From NCBI GenBank assembly GCA_020853135.1, contig JADYZO010000138.1, positions 1-60,610 of the forward strand: a stretch of 60,610 nucleotides of DNA, given 5' to 3'. The position numbers and the translations under genes are program-made. This document shows positions 1 to 6,454 of this stretch, one piece after another; the stretch's first letter is position 1; the number at the start of each line of letters is the position of its first letter. Below the pieces are notes generated by a model, which was not told the DNA's origin, did not search any database, and saw only the letters and a program-made list of their open reading frames with translations. This DNA comes from Gammaproteobacteria bacterium. GTDB lineage: Bacteria; Pseudomonadota; Gammaproteobacteria; Steroidobacterales; GCA-2729495.

Positions 1-278
1 CGCACCGGGCCGTCGTCGGTCAGGACGGTCTTGCCGCTGGTCCCGTTCCGGTGGTTGCCCTGGCCGTCCGGCCGGCCCTCGCCGGGCGCGTAGCCCAGGT
101 GCTGGTTCAGCTCCGCGCCCATGGCCCGCTCTATCACCGCCTTCTTCAGCGCCCGGCAGACCGCATTGACCTCACCAGCCGTCATCGGCCCCTGCACCAC
201 ATGGTCCAGCAGCTCCGCCGGAATCCTGACCTCAGGCTCGCGACTCAGGCCCTTCGCTCTCTTGTGCTTGATCGGCAT
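1..278 (-). CDS. IS256-family (mutator-type) transposase, N-terminal part, cut by the window edge
   Basis: The 92 visible residues begin [20 protein letters not shown] and include [26 protein letters not shown] and the [17 protein letters not shown] segment. This is the conserved N-terminal pattern of IS256-family DDE transposases, which cut and paste their own element. The catalytic DDE residues lie beyond the window. The ATG at 278 is preceded by AAGGAG at a good distance. Whether the full gene is intact cannot be judged here. Confidence 0.88.
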   Translation of the reverse strand, partial: MPIKHKRAKGLSREPEVRIPAELLDHVVQGPMTAGEVNAVCRALKKAVIERAMGAELNQHLGYAPGEGRPDGQGNHRNGTSGKTVLTDDGPV

Positions 279-335
279 ACTGACTCCTTCGTATTGTCAT
301 GATATGCCTCGCACACAAAAATCCTGATAGGTCCC
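1..335 (-). mobile_element. Edge of an IS256-family insertion sequence
   Basis: The left edge of the window contains the first part of an IS256-type transposase read leftward, so only one end of the element is present. The proposed terminal repeat starts near 335 on the minus strand as GGGACC, followed by an AT-rich GGATTTTTGTGTG stretch, which resembles ends of this family. The other end lies outside the window, so the inverted repeat and target duplication cannot be tested here. The boundary is inferred; the transposase itself is clear. Confidence 0.5.
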
Positions 336-574
336 TTCCCGATGGCTATAACGCCGTCTTGGCAGACTCGCTGAATCAGCCTGGCTGGGATATGCAGATC
401 GTTGGCCCTGATGGAGCCACCGCAGATTACTTGCAACTCAAGGCGACACTGCCACTCGATCTCCTCGTCCTCGGCGCACTCGACGCTGAGCACGCAGGCC
501 TGCAGGCGGGGGTTGCTGGGCGGGGGCGTGAGCACGACCCGGCGGGTTGCGTGGCGTGCCGGCGGATCACTCAT
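245..574 (-). pseudogene. Unknown small ORF, possibly interrupted by the IS256 element
   Basis: The 109-codon frame begins MSDPPARHATRRVVLTPPPS and carries a coherent acidic middle (SVECAEDEEIEWQ), but its last 25-30 codons run into the proposed IS end and the transposase start. The tail ([12 protein letters not shown]) looks like read-through of IS sequence rather than a natural C-terminus. I do not recognise the family. The simplest reading is a short host gene that lost its 3' end to the insertion; a chance frame is also possible. Confidence 0.4.
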
Positions 575-612
575 GTATCGGACTCCTTGGCACCGATGCC
601 CCGGGGAACGGG

Positions 613-1035
613 TCAGGCTGGGGAATCGAGGATGGCGAGCGCCTGGCGGGCGGTGCGGATGGGGATGCCCTGGAAGGCACCGAGGGCGAGCAGATCGTGA
701 TCGCCAGTGATGATCGAGTCGGCCTCGGCGGCCTGGGCGGCGGCGAGAATATGGTCATCGTCGGGGTCGCGGCAAACCGGCACCGATAACGGTGGGGCGT
801 CGACGATAACGATCAGTTGACGCAGCTGCGCGAAGGCATGCTCGCGCGAGAGACTGGCGCGGGCGAGGATGGTGCTGAACTTCTTGCGCGCGAGCACTTC
901 TTCCAGCTCAGCGATCAGGGTCGGGCTGCTGACCAGGGTGAGTGCGCCGCCGCGTGCGTGCTCCAGGAGCCGATGCGGCGGGCCACGCCACAGGACCGCG
1001 GCGATCAGCAGGTTCGTGTCAACGATCGCGCGCAC
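613..1035 (-). CDS. PIN-domain toxin of a type II toxin-antitoxin system
   Basis: The product is a 140-aa single-domain PIN protein, a metal-dependent ribonuclease fold typical of toxins (COG1569-like). The first acidic residue is in MRAIVDTNLLIAA, a second in ELEEVLAR, and the C-terminal cluster is CRDPDDDHILAAA followed by SIITGDHDLLAL, giving the usual set of Mg2+-binding aspartates. Its start overlaps the end of the upstream antitoxin gene by 17 nt, so the two are probably translationally coupled. The RNA target is unknown. The active site looks complete. Confidence 0.88.
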   Translation of the reverse strand: MRAIVDTNLLIAAVLWRGPPHRLLEHARGGALTLVSSPTLIAELEEVLARKKFSTILARASLSREHAFAQLRQLIVIVDAPPLSVPVCRDPDDDHILAAAQAAEADSIITGDHDLLALGAFQGIPIRTARQALAILDSPA

Positions 1036-1267
1036 GGGCTCGACGCTCGGCGCGCACGGCGTCGATTTCGGCCTGGATCTCCTCCTCGCTCATTGGCGGT
1101 ATGCCGGCGGCCGCGACACGGTCGGCGATCGAGAGTAATCGGTCGGCGGCCTCGCGGCGCTTGAGCGCCTCGGTCAGGAGCCGATCAAGGGCCTGGGGGG
1201 TGAGGAGCCCTGCGGCGCGCGCGGCCTGCGCAGTGGCATCCGGAAGTTCGATCTGGATGGTGGTCAT
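1019..1267 (-). CDS. Antitoxin-like small protein paired with the PIN toxin
   Basis: This 82-aa protein begins MTTIQIELPDATAQAARAAG, which resembles the short beta-strand plus helix of ribbon-helix-helix DNA-binding antitoxins. A charged helical C-terminal half ends MSEEEIQAEIDAVRAERRAR and would be the toxin-neutralising part. It overlaps the upstream XRE gene by 4 nt (ATGA) and the toxin by 17 nt, so all three genes form one transcript. The role is assigned from position and shape rather than from a recognised family profile. Confidence 0.78.
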   Translation of the reverse strand: MTTIQIELPDATAQAARAAGLLTPQALDRLLTEALKRREAADRLLSIADRVAAAGIPPMSEEEIQAEIDAVRAERRARARDR

Positions 1268-1647
1268 GGGCTGGCTTCCTGCGCGCTGACGCGCTGCTTG
1301 AGTTCCTCGCGCTCGATGAAGGTATCGAGGAGCTGGGTGATCTGGCGCTTGGCTTTAGGGTCGAGCTGTTCGATGCGTTGCAGGCGTCGATGCAGCTGGG
1401 TGTCGGGCTTGCGGCCTTTGCGCAGCGGCTTGATGCCGAGCAGCTCATCGGCGCTGACGGCGAGCGCTGCGGCCATTTTGGGCAGGAGCGCCGCGGGGGC
1501 TTTCTCGGCGCGGCTCTCGTAGTAGGCGATCATGCGCTGCGTGGTGCCGAGTTCGGCGGCGAGTTGTACTTGGGTGTAGCCGGCGGCCTTGCGCAGCTCG
1601 GTGAGGCGGCTGCCGAAGTCGCTGGTGCGTGCTTTGGTCTTGGGCAT
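1264..1647 (-). CDS. XRE-family helix-turn-helix regulator heading the toxin-antitoxin operon
   Basis: The product is 127 aa when started at MPKTKARTSDFG (1647). A longer in-frame start at 1782 would add an untypical segment and run through the promoter, so it was rejected. Residues about 13-65 form a Cro/CI-type HTH (LRKAAGYTQVQLAAELG, then TTQRMIAYYESR), and the C-terminal helix (KAKRQITQLLDTFIEREELK) suits dimerisation. It is the first gene of the XRE/antitoxin/toxin operon and probably binds the palindrome at 1766-1782 to repress it. An extra XRE gene in front of an antitoxin/PIN pair gives the locus three components. Confidence 0.85.
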   Translation of the reverse strand: MPKTKARTSDFGSRLTELRKAAGYTQVQLAAELGTTQRMIAYYESRAEKAPAALLPKMAAALAVSADELLGIKPLRKGRKPDTQLHRRLQRIEQLDPKAKRQITQLLDTFIEREELKQRVSAQEASP

Positions 1648-1738
1648 GACGTGCTCGGGACGGTGGAACGGGTGCTCAAAAGTGCAAGCCACGAGCTGCA
1701 CGAGGCCGGTCCTGTGACTTGACCGGATATGCAACCAG

Positions 1739-1766
1739 TGTATATGTTTCTGCCGACCTGGAACAA
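1739..1766 (-). promoter_or_regulatory. Predicted sigma-70 promoter of the XRE/antitoxin/toxin operon
   Basis: On the minus strand TTGTTC (1766-1761) and TATACA (1744-1739) are separated by 16 nt. They lie about 90 nt upstream of the XRE start in an AT-richer island. There is no experimental support. Confidence 0.5.
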
Positions 1767-1782
1767 TGCACATTTTGTGCAT
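1766..1782. promoter_or_regulatory. Palindromic operator next to the toxin-antitoxin promoter
   Basis: ATGCAC (1766-1771) and GTGCAT (1777-1782) form a perfect 6-bp inverted repeat with a 5-bp spacer. It abuts the predicted -35 box. Position and symmetry fit autorepression by the HTH protein of the operon. Confidence 0.5.
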
Positions 1783-1895
1783 AACTGCCTGTGGTGAAAA
1801 GCCGGCTTCGGTGGGTTACGGGCCGGCCAGCGTGTCAGCGGGCACGCAATAATCCCCAGTTGAGGGCAGCGGGTTGTCCCTACCCTCCCGAACCG

Positions 1896-1930
1896 AAAAA
1901 AAGCGGCCCGGGCTTGAAGCGACGGGCCGC
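1896..1930 (-). terminator. Rho-independent terminator after the SYLF gene
   Basis: GCGGCCCG (1903-1910) and CGGGCCGC (1923-1930) form a perfect 8-bp stem. Read on the minus strand it is followed by seven T residues (1902-1896). It lies 31 nt beyond the SYLF stop codon. Confidence 0.85.
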
Positions 1931-1960
1931 AATGCGGAGGAAACGTGGCCGTGGGCGGCG

Positions 1961-2767
1961 CTAGTAGGCGCCCCCGCCGGCCGGCAGCGCCGGGGCGCTG
2001 TCATCGATGCCGTAGGTGCGTGCGCCCGGCGGTGGCGCCGCGTGCATGTCCGGATCGGCGGCTGCCGCGCGGCTGCTGCCCTGGCCGGGCATCGCCGGGG
2101 CAATGGCGGCCAGGGTGTCGATGAAGCGCCGGCCCGAGACGGGCGCCGGGATGCTGGTGTCGGTGAGGATCTTCGAGGCGCTCTTCTCGCCCTGGTAGTA
2201 CTCGCCGTTGGCTTCGCGGTCCATGGACAGGACGCTGCCATCGAGCGCCACGCCGGCGAAGAAGCCGCGGGTACGGGCGTAGGAGTAGATCTCCGTCTGC
2301 ATCTCCAGGTCCGTGGAGGCGCTAGCCTGGCGGCCGACCGGGCCGGCGGCGATGGAGGCATCGCCACCCAGGGTGATCTTGCCGTTGGAGAGGCCATCGA
2401 GCGCCCGCTGGGTCTTGAAGACCAGCACCAGGTCGGTGGATTGGACGCCGGCCTGGAAGCCGAGGCTGCCGCCCGCCAGCTGGATGAAGGCCGGGTTGCT
2501 CCACTGGCCGTCGGCACGCCGGGCGACGACGATGCCGCGCCCGAAGCTGCCGCCGAGGATGAACCCGCCCTTGATGACGCCGGGGATGACGGCTACCGCA
2601 TACGCGCGGCTCAGCAGGGCCGGAGGCACGGCGTTTTCCGGGATGCGCTTGAGGTCTTGCAGGATCTGGGTGGCGGTGTCCACCCGGTAGTCGAGGTCGG
2701 AAGCCGTGGCGGCGCTGCTGGCGGTCGCGCAGGCCAGGGCAAGCAGGATGGCAGTCAGTCTCGTCAT
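1961..2767 (-). CDS. Exported SYLF-domain (Ysc84-like) lipid-binding protein
   Basis: The protein has 268 aa with an N-terminal signal peptide (about residues 1-22, ending ATASA). The SYLF domain follows (about 30-215): an early helix (ATQILQDLKRIPE), then LLSRAYAVAVIPGVIKGGFILGGSFGRGIV and the glycine-rich LAGGSLGFQAGVQSTDLVLVF. These are the hallmarks of the family, which binds phosphoinositides in eukaryotes and is exported in many Gram-negative bacteria with poorly defined function. The last 50 residues are proline/alanine-rich and look disordered. It stands alone, with its own candidate promoter and a strong terminator. Confidence 0.88.
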   Translation of the reverse strand: MTRLTAILLALACATASSAATASDLDYRVDTATQILQDLKRIPENAVPPALLSRAYAVAVIPGVIKGGFILGGSFGRGIVVARRADGQWSNPAFIQLAGGSLGFQAGVQSTDLVLVFKTQRALDGLSNGKITLGGDASIAAGPVGRQASASTDLEMQTEIYSYARTRGFFAGVALDGSVLSMDREANGEYYQGEKSASKILTDTSIPAPVSGRRFIDTLAAIAPAMPGQGSSRAAAADPDMHAAPPPGARTYGIDDSAPALPAGGGAY

Positions 2768-2845
2768 GGTCCTTTCCTCCTGTGAGGGACTGCCCGCGGA
2801 CCTTCTTGACGAGACCTTCCGGGCGGGGGATTTAACTTACTACAA

Positions 2846-2874
2846 ATCATGTCGTTGTAAAAGAGTCTTTGCAA
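2846..2874 (-). promoter_or_regulatory. Candidate sigma-70 promoter of the SYLF gene
   Basis: On the minus strand TTGCAA (2874-2869) and CATGAT (2851-2846) are spaced by 17 nt within an AT-rich patch that stands out from its surroundings. It is about 80 nt upstream of the SYLF start. Each hexamer matches the consensus at four of six positions. Confidence 0.35.
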
Positions 2875-2902
2875 TTGAAATGAACCGGCGGGCAGCCAGG
2901 CC

Positions 2903-4051
2903 TCAGGCGGCTGGCAGGCCGAGCGACTGCCTGAGCTGTCGCGCGAGGGCCTCGACGGTGTGGCTCCCGGCGAAGGTCGCCAGTCCCGGCCCGAAGCGCC
3001 CGCCGGAGGTGGCGCAGGCTTCCCGCACGGCGCCGGCCAGCGCCGGCACGGACAGGTGCGCGTAGGTCAGCCCGAGCCCCAATTCGTGTACCCGGGCGCC
3101 CACGACGCCGTAGCCGGAGGTGATGACCGGCCTGCCGGCTGCCGCAGCGCCGGCGAGCAGGCCGGAGGAGCCCTCGTGCCGGCGGTAGGGCAGCAGGATC
3201 CAGTCGCTCGCGCAGAGGAAGGCATCCAGTTCCTCGTCGTCGAGGCGCCGGTCGACCAGCCGGGCCCGCCCGGCCTGCAGGAGCGGCTGGAGTGCCGTGC
3301 GGGCTGGTTCGTCCGTGATGCCGGCGCGGATCAGCATCGCCTGCGGCAGGTCTTCGAGCAGGCCCCAGGCGGCGATGGCATCCGGGAGTCCCTTGCGCGG
3401 ATGGTCGGTCCCGGGGTGCAGGAACAGCGTCTGGTCGGCCGGCAGCCCCAGCCGCGCCCGCGCCCCGGCCTTCGACAGCCCTGGCTGCGACGGCCAGGGG
3501 TCCGGGAGGACATCGATCCGCTGCCCCGGCCGGGGCGAGATCCGCCCGGCCAGCGAGGAGTCGAGCACCCAGGCTCCGCTGAGCCAGCGCGGTGGCGCGC
3601 GCAGCAGCTGCTGTTCGCGCCGCTTCTTGCGGTAGCTGGCGCTCACGAGGAAGCGCGGGTTCCAGGCGGTTAGTTCCCGACGGGGCGCCGGCAGGAACCA
3701 CAGGCCCCAGACGCGGGAGGCCAGCAAGCGGTCGAGCGGTTCGTCGGCCGCCTGCTGCACGAGCGTGTCGAGGAACATGAGGATGGTCAGGTCCGCCCCC
3801 AGGCTGCCTGCGCCCTGCACCATGCCGCGCCAGGCATCACGCCCGTCACGCCAGGGCAGCGCGCGCACCACCACCCGGCCGGCCGATGCCGCGGCGAGAT
3901 CCATGAGCGGGGCGTAATCGGGCCGGTCGGGATGCGTGATGGTGATCCGCGGCACGCAGGGCAGGAACGCCTCGACCAGGTAGCGCAGCCAGAGCGGCCC
4001 GTGCCCGGTCCACTGGGGTTCGAGCAGATGGATGTGCGCGGGCGGCTGCAT
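2903..4051 (-). CDS. GT4-like glycosyltransferase (glycosyl transferase group 1)
   Basis: The 382-aa product is read from MQPPAHIHLLEPQW; the same open frame continues upstream into the neighbouring gene but without family character. The C-terminal half has the GT-B layout of group 1 transferases: a nucleotide-sugar region beginning LFLHPGTDHPRKGLPDAI and the ILLPYRRHEGSSGLLAGAAAAGRPV segment, where the EGSSG glutamate takes the place of the family's EX7E motif. It probably transfers a sugar from a nucleotide donor onto a glycan or lipid. Its start is 9 nt from the divergent GT25 gene, so the pair may serve the same surface glycan. Confidence 0.78.
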   Translation of the reverse strand: MQPPAHIHLLEPQWTGHGPLWLRYLVEAFLPCVPRITITHPDRPDYAPLMDLAAASAGRVVVRALPWRDGRDAWRGMVQGAGSLGADLTILMFLDTLVQQAADEPLDRLLASRVWGLWFLPAPRRELTAWNPRFLVSASYRKKRREQQLLRAPPRWLSGAWVLDSSLAGRISPRPGQRIDVLPDPWPSQPGLSKAGARARLGLPADQTLFLHPGTDHPRKGLPDAIAAWGLLEDLPQAMLIRAGITDEPARTALQPLLQAGRARLVDRRLDDEELDAFLCASDWILLPYRRHEGSSGLLAGAAAAGRPVITSGYGVVGARVHELGLGLTYAHLSVPALAGAVREACATSGGRFGPGLATFAGSHTVEALARQLRQSLGLPAA

Positions 4052-4060
4052 CGACTCATT

Positions 4061-4804
4061 ATGTCTGTGGCAGAATCCGCCCGCCATGCATCCAGCGATT
4101 GCCAGGCGGTTCCAGGCGTGAGCGGACAGGCGCAGACACTGGCCGTGGATGCGGTGCTGTGCATCAGCCTGCGCGAGCGTGCCGACCGCCGCGAACAGCT
4201 GCTGCAGCAGTTCGCGCCACTGGGCCTGCCGGTGGAGTTCGTCCTGGTCGACCGCGACCGGGAGGATCCGGAGCGCGGCTGCTACCACTCGCACCAGCGC
4301 TGCGCGCAGATCGCCGTGGAGCGCGGGCTCCGGCGGGTCCTGATCCTGGAGGACGATGCGACGCTGCGGATGCCCGACGCCGCGCACCTCGCCCACATCA
4401 ACCGCTTCCTGCGCTGGCGCGATCCCGGGCTGTTCTACCTCGGTGGCATCCTCGGGCGCATGTGGCGGATTCCCTATCCCGGCGTGGTGCGTTGCCGGCT
4501 CAGTGCGCTGCACGCCTACCTGCTCTCGGCAGCGGCCTGCCGGCGGGTGCTCGCGCTGCCCTTCCACGGCGAGCCGCTGGACTCGGTGGTGCCGCGGGAA
4601 ATGCGGGGCTACGCCGCCTATCCGATGCTCTGCGAGCAGCAGCCGGAGTGCCGCGTCGCAAGCGACCTGCAGGCGCATCGCCACCAGCGCCTCGCGGGCG
4701 ATGCGCAGGTGAAGGATGCCGACTTCTGGTGCCGCAATCGCGAGCGGCAGCACGACTCCGTCAGGCGCAACTGGGACCGCACGCTGCTGATGCGCTGGCT
4801 GTGA
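4061..4804 (+). CDS. Glycosyltransferase family 25 (LPS-type)
   Basis: From ATG 4061 the product has 247 aa; a GTG at 4118 in the same frame is an equally sensible start and would leave room for a promoter. Family features are VLCISLRERADRREQLLQQF near the N-terminus, the donor-site region LILEDDATLRMPD and a conserved central YLGGILGRMWRIPYPGV. GT25 enzymes add sugars to lipopolysaccharide cores or collagen-like acceptors. It is divergent from the GT4-like gene. The acceptor is unknown. Confidence 0.82.
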   Translation: MSVAESARHASSDCQAVPGVSGQAQTLAVDAVLCISLRERADRREQLLQQFAPLGLPVEFVLVDRDREDPERGCYHSHQRCAQIAVERGLRRVLILEDDATLRMPDAAHLAHINRFLRWRDPGLFYLGGILGRMWRIPYPGVVRCRLSALHAYLLSAAACRRVLALPFHGEPLDSVVPREMRGYAAYPMLCEQQPECRVASDLQAHRHQRLAGDAQVKDADFWCRNRERQHDSVRRNWDRTLLMRWL

Positions 4805-4856
4805 GCCCGCGGGGAGGGGCAGTGCAGCCAGCCGGGCAGGCGGCCCCGGCGGCGGT

Positions 4857-6434
4857 TCATATCCTGCCGTTGACGATCGGGTTGAAGGCGACCAGCGAGT
4901 CGCGCAGCGCCGGCGGGCCGAGGCCGTGCGTGGGGAACAGGGTGGTGAACTGGCCCTGCTCGCCGTGCAGCGCCATGTAGTTGAGCGCCACGGTCTCCAC
5001 CAGCAGGTTGACGTTGTTGGCGGCGGGCGAGCCCGTCGTGTCCACCGAGCCGCTGGCCTGGAACCAGCCGAGCTGCTGGTGGCGTTCCGCCGGACGGCCG
5101 TCGCCGGTGTACAGGATGGCGCGGCCGCCGGGGTTGTAGACGAGGAAGAAGCTGGCGGCCGTGTTCTGGTCGTCGCCGGTCCACACGCCCTTGCCCCGGC
5201 CGTTGGCGGAGTTGTCGACCATGCCGTTGGAGTTGACCGAGCCGTCGCTGAACACGTAGAGCATGAGCGGCACGCCCACGCGCGCCGCGTATTCCAGGCA
5301 GGCGCCCATGCAGACACCGGCGCGGAAATCGCGCAGCTCGCCGGTGGAGCGGTCGCTGGTGTGGTAGTCGAAGCCGCCCATGGTGATGGTGCCCGCGCCC
5401 GCGTAGCCGTTGACCACCATCTTCATGACCGCGGCCGTCTTGCGGAATTCCGCATCGCCGTCGAACTCCGCCGGGCTGAAGATGCCGCTGCCGCCCCGGA
5501 TGTGCGCGTCCAGGTCCGGGTTGAGCGCGGAGGGGTCGCCGTAGCGGTCGGTGATGGAGGCGGACTTGATGTAGCCGCAGCGCACGAGGTCCTTGATCAC
5601 GGCGTCGGTGCTGACCTTCGTGTTCACCTTGTCGAGCTTGCTCTTGCTGATCCGGGCGATGGACTCCATCACCGCCACCGCGTCATCCTGGTTGAGCAGG
5701 CCCACCAGCTTGCCGGTGTCGACGAGGCCGGTGACGTCGCTGCTGCGGTCCACCTTGGTGGGGCGCACGGCGGGATCCATCATCGCCGGCGGGGCGATGG
5801 AGTTGCCGCCGGAGTCCGAGCTCTGCGAACCGATCAGCGTCAGCAGTTCGCCGTCCGCACCCGCGCGCCAGATGGCATACATGGGGTTGTGCGGGTTGTT
5901 GCCGGTGTCGTTCTCCGAGCGTGCGGGGATCACCGCGCCATTGACGGCGGCCATCGTGCCCGCCGAGAGCTTCGTCTTCATGCCGCGCAGGAAGGCGCTG
6001 TCGCTGTGGAAGGCGAGGCCGAGCGAGCTGTCGATGAAGTTGCTGGTGCCGGAGGCGGGCACCATGTCGCCCGGCAGGCCGAGCTTGCCGTAGCCCGCGG
6101 TCGTGAGGAAGTCCTGCTGCCCGCCCTGGCGCCCCACCAGCACGTTGGAACCGGCGATGTTGGCGCCACCGGCCAGGTCGAAGCAGATGAAGGGGATCTT
6201 GCCGGCGCCGAGGTTGGAGATGCCGCAGGGGCCGAGCAGCGCCTGGAGGTCGGGCGAGAGTGCCGCCCGCGCCGCCTGCGGGTTGGCGAACAGGCTGAAG
6301 ATGCCCGAGCCGAGCACCACCGCGCCGCCCCGGGCGAAGCCCTGGGCGATGAACTGCCGGCGGGTGACCGGCCGGTGGTGGCCCGGGTGGCGCAACGGCT
6401 GGTCCAGGCCGAATCCATCGTGTCTGCGTGTCAT
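4857..6434 (-). CDS. Tat-exported DUF1501-like protein
   Basis: The product has 525 aa. Residues 23-60 carry a twin-arginine-type signal (VTRRQFIAQGFARGGAVVLGS, then an Ala-rich h-region ending ARAA), so it is probably exported folded. The body has DUF1501-like features: FICFDLAGGANIAGSN near 85, MGGFDYHTSDRSTGELRDF near 375, and a C-terminal LYVFSDGSVNSNGM segment. DUF1501 proteins are sulfatase/phosphatase-fold relatives, often encoded beside exported cytochromes, with no settled activity. It is the last of three minus-strand genes (8971-10209, 6455-8968, this one) with short gaps, and should work with those haem proteins. Confidence 0.72.
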   Translation of the reverse strand: MTRRHDGFGLDQPLRHPGHHRPVTRRQFIAQGFARGGAVVLGSGIFSLFANPQAARAALSPDLQALLGPCGISNLGAGKIPFICFDLAGGANIAGSNVLVGRQGGQQDFLTTAGYGKLGLPGDMVPASGTSNFIDSSLGLAFHSDSAFLRGMKTKLSAGTMAAVNGAVIPARSENDTGNNPHNPMYAIWRAGADGELLTLIGSQSSDSGGNSIAPPAMMDPAVRPTKVDRSSDVTGLVDTGKLVGLLNQDDAVAVMESIARISKSKLDKVNTKVSTDAVIKDLVRCGYIKSASITDRYGDPSALNPDLDAHIRGGSGIFSPAEFDGDAEFRKTAAVMKMVVNGYAGAGTITMGGFDYHTSDRSTGELRDFRAGVCMGACLEYAARVGVPLMLYVFSDGSVNSNGMVDNSANGRGKGVWTGDDQNTAASFFLVYNPGGRAILYTGDGRPAERHQQLGWFQASGSVDTTGSPAANNVNLLVETVALNYMALHGEQGQFTTLFPTHGLGPPALRDSLVAFNPIVNGRI

Positions 6435-6454
6435 GGGGTGTGCCTCGTCCGATC

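Noticed and set aside
4051-5317. Upstream extension of the GT4-like gene into a protein of over 800 residues
   Set aside because: The added part lies opposite the GT25 gene and inside the DUF1501-like gene in another frame, so it is not a real domain.
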